The notes under the pieces: generated by a model
Seen by the model: only the letters and a program-made list of their open reading frames with translations
Told to the model about the DNA's origin: nothing
Database searches by the model: none
Source: Lytechinus pictus
Taxonomy: Eukaryota > Echinodermata > Echinoidea > Temnopleuroida > Toxopneustidae
NCBI RefSeq assembly: GCF_037042905.1
Contig: NC_087258.1
Span: forward strand, 868,001 to 932,000
Length of the DNA stretch: 64,000 bases
Direction: 5' to 3'
Position numbers and translations under genes: made by a program
In this document: piece by piece, positions 56,122 to 64,000 of the stretch
Layout: the number at the start of each line of letters is the position of its first letter
Numbering within the stretch: position 1 is the first letter of the stretch

Positions 56122-57918
56122 GGCCATGCGTTTTATGTTGGGCCTGCAAATAAGGTGGTATCGTTACATTTGCACGACAAGCACAGAAATAATTAATGGT
56201 ATAAAACTTGAAATACATGTGCTACATGGGTATATTTGGTATCATATTAAAGGGAATCTTTATACCAATTACTTGAAAGAAAAAGAAATACTTGAAATTG
56301 CTTCATTTACCAGTAATTAGCAATTATGTAACATCAATTGGCCATTTTTGCATGGTGGTAGACGAGGGGAGCATGACGAGGGGAGCATAAATTTTCATTT
56401 CATTAAGAAACTAAATGTGTAACATCACAGTACATGTAATAGTTTTGGGGCTCACTGGCTTATTCTTGAATCATAAGTGGGCCAAATTTGAACTTTTAAG
56501 TTTAAAGGATACCTAATTAAGCTAATTAGTATAATTAATTGATGTAAATCATGAAATTAACATGATTGAAATTGTGGCTGATGTATAGGAAATGAGGAGA
56601 GATAAAATATAGTTGTGGATTCCACCTTCAATAAAATTTAGAAGCTGCAAAAATTTCAAAAAGAAAAGCACAATTTGACAAATTAAAGTCTTCAGAGATA
56701 AATCAATCTATTGTTAATTATGACCTTATGGTTTCAATTTTGACAGCGTAGACTGACAGTGATAACTTTGATGTGTCCGAATCTTCAGATTATTCTGGTA
56801 ACACAACAGATAGAAAATACACCTTTTATGCAATTTTAATTAATGAAAACTTGTTTGTAGCAATAAAGCCCTCATCTGATGCTATTTACTTTTTTTTCTT
56901 AATGTTACATCACACTGCGTCTATGAATCAGTAGATGACACATATTTGGCTGGCACAAAAGTGTTCAGAGAATATTTTTCCAAATTATCAAAAAACTACT
57001 TGAGAATGAAACTGGTACAAAGATTACACTAAACAGAGGCAATTGTACCCATACAATGTGTTTTGTGCATTGACATTCAATTGGCCCAGTTGATTCAATT
57101 GATTCAATTGTCCTGCAGAAAGTCGAGCAAGAGGATATATTTAAAATATATAACACTATAAAATAAAGTATTTTATGCCAGGTGTATGGATTTATTTATA
57201 ACATGTTGGTTGTTTTTGTTCACACTAAGTTTAAATAAGCTAAAGCAGTAATGAGAACTTTTCATTGTGCATTCACATTTTCCCTATATTTATATGTTAA
57301 ACATGACTCTCAGTGGTCAACCTGTGGTCCACCGGTCTTTGAGCCAAGAGGTGACAAATCCCAAGATTAGAGTCGTATTAAAACATTTTTTATTCATAAT
57401 AACCACAGTAAATATATTATAATATACTGGTTAGTGTTTGCAAGTGTATTTATGCAACTAAAGGCAAGACTACATAATATTTTAGGGGTAAATCAAGCAT
57501 TGATACATATTTACCTGAAAAATTGTGATGTGAAATTTGGTCTTAAAAGATGATCGCGCCCAATTATTTTGGTAGAGTTATCCCTAACAAGTTATATATC
57601 ACTGGAAAGGTCTCACTCTAAAGAGTTGAAATATGCATGTTATTTCCCTATAGGATGTAAAGTTTATCTGATTCTCAGATTTATTGGGAAGTATGTTTTT
57701 TTCACAGTTTTTCACATATTTTGACCTTTAACTTTTTAAGACATTACCCTATGCCTTTTCTGATTGCATTTTTGAATTCCTCAGACAATTTCCTTTCAGA
57801 ATATATATACTTTTATGGGTATAGGATGTCAAACATAAGAAAAAAATACAATAGTATGAAATGGTGCGATTTTGGAGGAAAATTTGAGTTGTAACGGAAA
57901 TGGGCCCAACGCATGGCC
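56122..57918. mobile_element. 1.8-kb element with GGCCATGCGTT termini
   Basis: The ends are GGCCATGCGTTTTATG and the complement of GGCCATGCGTTGGGCC. AGGA lies on both sides (56118-56121 and 57919-57922), and copy A shows the uninterrupted ACGTAGGAACGTCC. AT-rich with no coding frame. Superfamily unassigned. Confidence 0.8.
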
Positions 57919-59055
57919 AGGAACGTCCTTCCGTGATAGGAAGATTGGCGACAAATCAGCGCTTTCCGTTTCACGAAGACAATTTTGTCTTCCAACTCCA
58001 GTCCAAGTCCGCTGGCGCTACATCGTTTGATATCGATACTATAGTATCAGAAACATATTTAGTCTTCATCATCACCTGAACCTTTTATTTCGGAATTACG
58101 ACTTTTCATGAAATCATATATTTCAATAAATGGAGATCAAATAATGTTTTATTTATTAATGATTGTAGAATTGATGTATGGAGATTACTTTATGAGGTAA
58201 AAGGAGAAAAAAACTTAGGCCTAAAAGATTCACAAAAAACTGGATAAAATCGAAATTTTCATTATTTTCATTATTTAGAACATGGTGTCCTTTTAGAGAC
58301 ACGTTTCACTGATATTTCAACGAAAGAGACTCTTGTCCGACATAAAAATTGATTTAACTAAGCAATTTCGACATTGTATTAGTTCAATATTCTGATTTTT
58401 TTGTATAGAATACTTATTTATAATGAAAATTTCGCAAATTATGCGTTAAATGTTATTTGTTAAGGTAAAAATAGGGTTTGAATGGAGTAAACAAAATCAA
58501 TGTGTCTGATTGTTTGAGACTAAAAAGGAAAATATGAGAGGCTGCGTGTGAAAAATCTAATTTATTTTATTTGTCAGATCACGCAAGAAATACAAATGTG
58601 AGTGTTTAGAGTATAAACATACCTTTTCATGATGAGTAATAAAAAAAAAGCAACATATGAACATTTCTGCAAACATGTCCAAGTGGGTAAAGTAGTGCTT
58701 TGCAATAATAAAACACAGAAAAATGTGTGAAATCAATCCGCAATGGAAAAAATACAACAATGCTAAAAATGACAACGATCATAAACGTTGGTCATATTTA
58801 AAGTTGATAACTTTATGGAAGTTTATATAAGAATATAAGCTTTAAGAATATAAAAAATATATATGTTCAACATTTCGGGGTTAAGGAGTCGAGACTACAT
58901 TATTGCTTTAACATGATATAGGGGCCGATAGGGCCTACCCTATGATTTAAAATGCGCCTCTTCATGTGGACTTTCCACAATCTTTTCTTTTATTGATAAA
59001 ATGAACTGATCTTCATTTGTAATGATTGCGATGGATTTGTAAGCTAGAAAGTCAA

Positions 59056-59100
59056 AAAGGGGCCTAAGCTTTCGATCCTAGCAGAATCTTTGTCGGAGGC
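59056..59100 (-). ncRNA. degraded hammerhead-ribozyme-like motif in Penelope fragment
   Basis: The minus strand reads CTCCGACAAAG, then GATTC-TGCTA-GGATC (a short stem II with loop), then GAAA. A functional core would have CUGANGA where this copy has CCGACAA, so two core bases are changed. Penelope-like elements are known to carry hammerhead motifs. This copy is probably inactive. Confidence 0.5.
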
Positions 59101-59380
59101 AAAATGACAAACATATAAAGTGGAACAACCATAATATAGACCACAAACAAGCTACAGCAACACTAGAAACAAGGAGACGAAAGGGGCATTAGTGAGTAGA
59201 GAAGACCAATCAGGTTAGTGAAGGGGATGAAGAAAAGGAGTAGGCAGACACAAAGGGAAGTTAGTGTAAGTAAGGCCAGTAAAAGACCTCAAGCCAAGAG
59301 GGATTAAGATAATGAGGCAGGCAACATCAAACAGGATCTGGAACAAAACAGTGATAGAGGGATGAATAACAAGAGAATTA

Positions 59381-60206
59381 GGCTGCGTTTATGCGACCTC
59401 AAGCCAGAATCATGATTTGAATCATGATTCAAAACACAAACATGAATCACAATATCACAGAATCAGCGTTTAGACGACCTTCATTCCAATGCTGTTTCTC
59501 CTCAGATTCGGGCCAATCCAGTGCGCATCACTAGTGCGCAGTTTGACAGAGGAAGTTTATCGCACGTGTTTCGGCTCTCGAAAAATCTTTTGCTTCCAGA
59601 ATTCAGTCTATACCTCATTTTGTTTACTTCTATCATATAGGGCAGGTTGATATAGGGTCCATATGCTTCTATAGTTTATCCAAAATGGTGTTCGGAAGTG
59701 AATTTCAGCGTAGATCCAATTTAATATTGATCCCATATTGATACTGTATACTCAACAACAACTGAGATCATTCCAGTTAATTCATTTAGTTTTATACTAG
59801 AACTTGAAGATCGACGTGACCAAAAAATGAAAAGTAGTGGACGATGCGATGACCAACACAGAACTTGAACATGACAAGAAATGCATGCGTAGTACATAAT
59901 CATGTACATACAATGAGCATATAGAGCGCCTTGGGCTTGGCCAGAGTCGAACCGAAAGTAGCCCGACACAACAGTGAGGTCATAGAATCATGATTGTAAT
60001 CACGATATCGTTTATTCGAACATTTTCGTATGTGATTCTGCAGAAACGTCTTTCCAAACGCCCCTTTTTTCGTGTTTCATGTTTGTGATTCTAATCATGA
60101 TTATATTCAATTTCGACTAAACGCAATCGTGATTCTGCAGAATCATGATTTGAATCATGATTCAGATCATGATTCTATGGTAAAAAAGTGGCGGATAAAC
60201 GCACCC
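59381..60206. mobile_element. 826-bp MITE with TTA duplication and GAATCATGATT motifs
   Basis: The ends are GGCTGCGTTTATGCG and the complement of GGGTGCGTTTATCCG. TTA lies on both sides (59378-59380 and 60207-60209), fitting PIF/Harbinger-type insertion. AATCATGATT palindromes are clustered near both ends (about 59405-59440 and 60120-60177). Confidence 0.85.
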
Positions 60207-60846
60207 TTAGTGAGAGGTGGGTCAAACAGGTTACAAAGAAAGGCATAATAAACTGGTGCATAAGAGTGGGGGAAAAAAGGGAAAAGAATGGGGAACAACT
60301 GATAATGTGCAAAAGACATATAAGTATATATGATAAAGCATTAAACAAGCTAAGAGAAGAAGGTAAGTGTAAATATGTATCTACAAGTGATATGTACATA
60401 TAAATATATCCAAAAAAGAAATGTATTTGAAAAAATATAAATACACATATGGTGTAACTGATATTGTAATCCGCTAGGTGTGACAGGGAAAAAAACATAA
60501 GACTATATAGTAGGAAAAAAAAAAAAAAAACCTGTATATATATGTGAAAAGAGGAAGCAAATTGCCTAAAAGGGTAAAAGCAAATATAGAAGAGAGGGGG
60601 TGTATTATGAAGAAACCATAGTATACATGTAAATAAGCAAATGTGGTAAATCTAAAAGAGGTGAGTGGAGAAAAAAAAATATATATAATAATTATTATAT
60701 CGCCTGAATAAGGAAGGAAAAATTGGAGCTGAGCTTGTATGAGATATGGGAGGAAAGTAGAGGAAGAAACTATAATGTAACTATTCAAAAGAGCTGAGGG
60801 AAAAATGATATGTATATATAAATTGAAAGTGGATAGGAAAGAATAA

Positions 60847-60951
60847 TCAGTCGTTCCCCTCTTGGATGTTCAGGCCATGAGGTTGGGTGGTGCGAAGTCG
60901 TCTCATCCAGAGCTTCTCTCTGCTAGTACGGACTGAGTCAGGACGGGTACC
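60847..60951 (-). pseudogene. Penelope-like ORF, C-terminal 34 residues
   Basis: Minus-strand peptide with SREKLWMRRLRTTQPHGLNI before a TGA stop. Penelope-like proteins end their GIY-YIG endonuclease region with this kind of E..WI..L.T..P.GLN block. Everything upstream is missing. Confidence 0.75.
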
Positions 60952-61829
60952 TAAAGATTTTTTTTTTATTGTTTTCATTGGTAAGCTATTAGGCCTAATC
61001 TATATCTTAAATTCAATTAGCTATTTTGTTACTGCAGATTTTTGTTGGTTCATTCATCATCTCAAGTTAGCATAAATCCATTGATTAATTTTCATTGATT
61101 AATATTAATCTCAGCAAAAAAAGAAAAAAATTGTCATTATGAAAATGAAATAAAATAAATAAATGATTTAGCATGTTTCAGTAACATCTTAGTTTTGTAT
61201 CGTGTTTTTTTTTTTTGCTGAACGTAATAAACACGTTTTTTTCCATTCATAATTTTTTTTTTTTTTTATTGTTTTCATGTTGTTTATCTAATGAGAGAGA
61301 TTGCCGCCCATTTCGATATTTCAAGTTTAATTGAAAAAAAACCCGGAAAAGGGGGGGGGGGGAAGACAGGAGGGAGAATAAAAGATAACATTTTAAAATA
61401 ATTATTTGAGCCTAGATTACCCCGGAGAAGTTAAAATGACATCTGTTTTGGGTCGTTTTTGGGTCCCCATATAAAAAAATAACTTGGCGCCATCCCAGAT
61501 AAAATGCATCAGAGTGCACTCGAATGACCCCCCCCCAAAAAAAAATGTTTAAAGGTGATATGTCAGTGTGGCTTGCCGTAAACGCATATTCTCTCAATGC
61601 TGACAGTGGCGGGCGGTGTGCAAAGAAGATCATGCCTACGTAGGACATGTCTGGAGGTGTCTTTCCAAGGACCATTCTTTGTATCGCCCAAATCAGCTTT
61701 GTGAAACAGTTGAGCGATATCTCGTTCTTACGTAGAACGGTTCTACGAAAGACCCTTTCATGCAACAGGCCCCTGGGCCTGCGCCCGAACGCGAAATTAT
61801 TTTTCCCACAAGAGTTCCAGACCCCATGA

Positions 61830-62012
61830 AGTTGAACAGCAGAGGCACACAACCAATGTGGGAGACTCTCCAATTCCAATAAATATGGGAGATAATCTCC
61901 CTTCGACTCGACTTGCTTTGCAACCCCCCCCCCCCAAAAAAAAAAAACGGTCAACACCAACAAAAGCATAATTTTTTCCACCCAAAATTTTGTCTCACTA
62001 CTAGTCACTAGG
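61830..62012. mobile_element. truncated relative of the 14232-14698 MITE
   Basis: Shares AGAGGCACACAACCAATGTGG-type sequence, GGAGATAATCTCC, CTTGCTTTGCAA and CACCCAAAATTTTGTCTCAC with that element, in inverse orientation. One terminus is missing. Confidence 0.65.
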
Positions 62013-62486
62013 CATAGCACGTAGCCAGGAGGCTCCTAGAGAGTAAAAATAATTTAATAATGTTTGCTTACTCTCCACGGAGCCAGGGATTGCGTCCCAT
62101 TCATGTGCGTGTCCCGCGAAAAAACCCAAAACCGAAACTTTCGCCCCCAAGATTTCTACTTTCCTTCTAAAAGATCTAGCCTTAAATCATGTAAATGAGA
62201 TACACCTTCATTTCCGACAGTTCTACGATATTGATTTCATTTTTAAACAAGAATTTATTTTAAAAACGAGAAAGATATTATGAAAAGACGGGGGGAAACT
62301 TGCCACCGTGTTGACGTCGCTACTTGCTTTCTTTGTTATTCGCCAAGCGACAGCACGCATATATCGCAATATTCAAAATAATTTTTTTTAAAGTAAGAAC
62401 TGATTACATATCCTTGGAAATATAGTTTTTATGTATTCGTTGATTTGATATCTCTTGTGTATCATATTTCTTCTTTATTTTAATAG
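62013..62486. other. sequence upstream of the first visible CSTF1 exon
   Basis: The expected N-terminal CSTF1 exon (about 20 residues in animals) was not found here or in the repeat-rich DNA to the left. It may be far upstream or too short to recognise. Confidence 0.4.
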
Positions 62487-62617
62487 TCAACTTCTTCATG
62501 ATGGTTACCATGAGATTTCACAGCTGCTGAGTAAGATTGTGTGTCCGGTTCCTGATTGTCCACCATCAGATCGTCTTCAGAAAGTTGTACAGCTAGGTCT
62601 TAGAGCAGAACCTGACA
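62487..62617 (+). CDS. CSTF1: CSTF1 exon, dimerisation domain
   Basis: 131 nt between a TTTTAATAG acceptor and a GTAAGT donor. The first base completes a codon from the unseen previous exon. Encodes [12 protein letters not shown] and on to LGLRAEPD. Confidence 0.92.
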
Positions 62618-63656
62618 GTAAGTCTGGCAAAGACTTTGTGTAAACTTTTTATTATTAGAATTATTGTTATTAATTATTTTTAATTGTTTTGAAACTTACA
62701 ATAGATTGTGTAAAATTCACTTTATCATTTTTCATGTTTCAGTATCCACATTTTTGGCCTCATCAAATTTGTGACCTCTCACATACATGTATGGGCTAGC
62801 TTTGTGTACAAAGTCTGCATAGAAGTTGAAATCTTACTTTCAGTGGCTGAATGAATAGCAGCGAATGGATTGGTGACAAAGTCCATGAATAATGCCATTT
62901 TTATTTTTAATGAAATATAAGTTGACAAGATAAAGAATTTCCTGTCAGCATTTAAAAGATTGGCACTTTACAATCAAGAATTATAGTCTTGCTTTAGACT
63001 TCATTATTCATTTTATCAAATTAAGCTGCATGTACTCAGGTGCCTTCTGTATAGTACACATAACTTTAAATGATGTGCGATAACTTTGTACTGATCCAGA
63101 CCTCTAAAAGTAGAATATTTTTTCCCCTATATAGGACCACCTCCAGTCCTGATATCTGACACAGTTGCTCCAGCTTCATCTATTGATTTGGACTTTGATA
63201 CAGAGGGTGAGAAATATGTCATCTTTCTTTCTCTCTTTCATTTCTTTTTTTTTTTCTTTTTTTTTTGCTTCAACCAAATGTCGGTCTGCAGTAACTTCAA
63301 AATCACTTCTTATAGGAGTGACAATAGTCTGATTTGTTTTAGAGATATTAAACTTGGTTTATGAATGTAGTTGGTTGAAGAAAGTGAATGATACGTAGTG
63401 GCTAATCCCTGTATATTGTTTAAAGTATACTGCTTGACATGAATTTTTAAGGGTATTCTCTCCGCTCTACCATATAAAATGCTTTTAAAGTATTTAATTA
63501 TGCAGGTCACAATGACCGAATCAAATGACCGTTGTGAACAATGTCTTTTTTACCACCATGCAGTGCAATCACAAGCCCCTGAAGCAGCCCAGTACGAGAC
63601 CTGCTATGTCACCGCTCATAAGGGTCCCTGTCGGATAGCTGCATGGAGCAACGATG
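62487..63656 (+). CDS. CSTF1: CSTF1, cleavage stimulation factor 50-kDa subunit, three exons, gene runs off the window
   Basis: CSTF1 (CstF-50) is a WD40 subunit of the CstF complex, which binds GU-rich elements during mRNA 3'-end cleavage in the nucleus. Three exons join in phase: 62487-62617, 63135-63206 and 63564-63656. They encode the N-terminal dimerisation domain ([18 protein letters not shown]), the linker ([16 protein letters not shown]), and the block [20 protein letters not shown] that opens the first WD40 repeat. All three match vertebrate CstF-50 in order. The first exon (start codon) and the rest of the WD40 propeller are outside or not seen. Confidence 0.93.
63135..63206 (+). 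CDS. CSTF1: CSTF1 exon, linker
   Basis: 72 nt between CTATATAG and GTGAGA. Encodes [20 protein letters not shown], the conserved SDTVAP..GIDLEFD segment. Confidence 0.9.
63564..63656 (+). CDS. CSTF1: CSTF1 exon, start of WD40 region
   Basis: 93 nt between ACCACCATGCAG and GTAGGT. Encodes [20 protein letters not shown] and then [10 protein letters not shown]. The phase (1) matches the previous donor. The next exon is beyond the window. Confidence 0.94.
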
Positions 63657-63674
63657 GTAGGTGCCTTGGTTTCA

Positions 63675-64000
63675 GGGGAGCATTTCATGAAGAGATGTAT
63701 CTGTGAATTTCCCTACAAATGTTATAAGCTTCTGCAAATCCTTGCATCTGATTGATTGAAAGGGAATTAGTCAGTAAAAATTACCAACAAGATGCTTTGT
63801 AAAGCACTCTCTGTGGGAGCTTTTCATGAAGAGATTTGTCAGTGATTTTCACTAACAATTACAAGATGTCATAAGCTACTGAAATCTTTGCATTTGATTG
63901 GTTGAGAGCACATAAATCTGTGAAAATCACTAATAATATAATCATGTATTGCTTTCTCCTGTCATTGGTAGTATTGAATTGTGAAATAGCATTTGTTAAT
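63675..64000. repeat. GGGGAGC-type repeats, tandem pair in CSTF1 intron
   Basis: GGGGAGCATTTCATGAAGAGAT at 63675 and GGGAGCTTTTCATGAAGAGAT at about 63820 begin two similar units containing CACTAACAA- or CCTACAAATGTTATAAG-type sequence. They resemble the start of the repeat at 5221-5378, but the interior differs. Confidence 0.6.

Larger units (their letters stand above)
59047..60980 (-). mobile_element. 5'-truncated Penelope-like retroelement
   Basis: Inserted in copy B with GTAAGCTA on both sides (59039-59046 and 60981-60988). On the minus strand it encodes the end of a Penelope ORF and then a long 3' UTR. Its last bases include GCTAGGATCGAAAGC, a hammerhead-ribozyme-like block. A 826-bp MITE interrupts the UTR. 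Confidence 0.75.
56089..61773. mobile_element. DNA transposon copy B, interrupted by two insertions
   Basis: Starts CCTGTTGCATAACGAGATGAG and ends CATGCAACAGGCCCC. It aligns with copy A in three blocks: 56089-56121, 57919-59046 and 60981-61773. The gaps are a GGCCATGCG element and a Penelope-like fragment, each with a visible target duplication. Confidence 0.8.

Noticed and set aside
55546-56127. 193-codon frame on the minus strand (and its relative at 61412-62020)
   Set aside because: Both cover the right end of the repeated DNA transposon and its inverted terminus. The frames diverge by frameshift and show no protein family feature.

Overview
This is a window of animal nuclear DNA. It holds two intron-bearing housekeeping genes, many miniature transposons (MITEs), three non-LTR retrotransposon families, a Penelope-like fragment and a tRNA-derived SINE. 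It is most likely from an echinoderm, probably a sea urchin. That identity is an inference from four things: the style of the NSUN5 and CSTF1 proteins, a CR1-like LINE with a 2A-like peptide and a PHD finger (a combination known from sea-urchin LINEs), the short repeat families, and the SINE. No species is claimed.

Layout. Positions 1-5932 are gene-poor and hold a hAT-type MITE with a perfect 8-bp target duplication and pieces of two MITE families. NSUN5 (rRNA cytosine-5 methyltransferase) occupies 15503 to 5933 on the minus strand. I could assemble it as seven coding exons with consistent splice sites and phases (615 codons plus stop). Its introns carry at least eight MITEs or simple repeats. 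From 16.2 to 18.5 kb there are two motif-dense terminal-inverted-repeat elements and a near-perfect 260-bp palindrome.

The central 26 kb (18897-45220) is best read as a set of nested transposons. A perfect 29-bp inverted repeat bounds it. A LINE (LINE-A) sits inside. LINE-A ORF2 is cut by a 19,065-bp element flanked by TTAA on both sides, and removing that element restores ORF2 exactly in frame. Inside the 19-kb element a small CAGGGG MITE is cut by an 11.2-kb element with CCCTTATAAAA ends and ACCATT arrays. That element contains a hAT element with a perfect 8-bp duplication, which itself contains two further MITEs.

From 45.4 to 48.1 kb there is a truncated LINE tail and a 1.56-kb hAT-type element with a perfect 8-bp duplication. 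An apparently intact LINE (LINE-B, 1209 codons, minus strand) follows, carrying a hydrophobic N-terminus, a 2A-like motif, a PHD finger, an endonuclease and a reverse transcriptase. From 52.6 to 61.8 kb two head-to-tail copies of one DNA transposon are each interrupted by other insertions: a LINE-B copy holding a TTAA MITE, a 1.8-kb GGCCATGCG element, and a Penelope-like fragment holding a TTA-flanked MITE. At the right edge three exons of CSTF1 (cleavage stimulation factor, 50-kDa subunit) run off the window on the plus strand.

The two host genes act in separate processes (ribosomal RNA modification and pre-mRNA 3'-end cleavage), and nothing here suggests they work together. I recognised no complete transposase gene, no CRISPR array and no viral gene.
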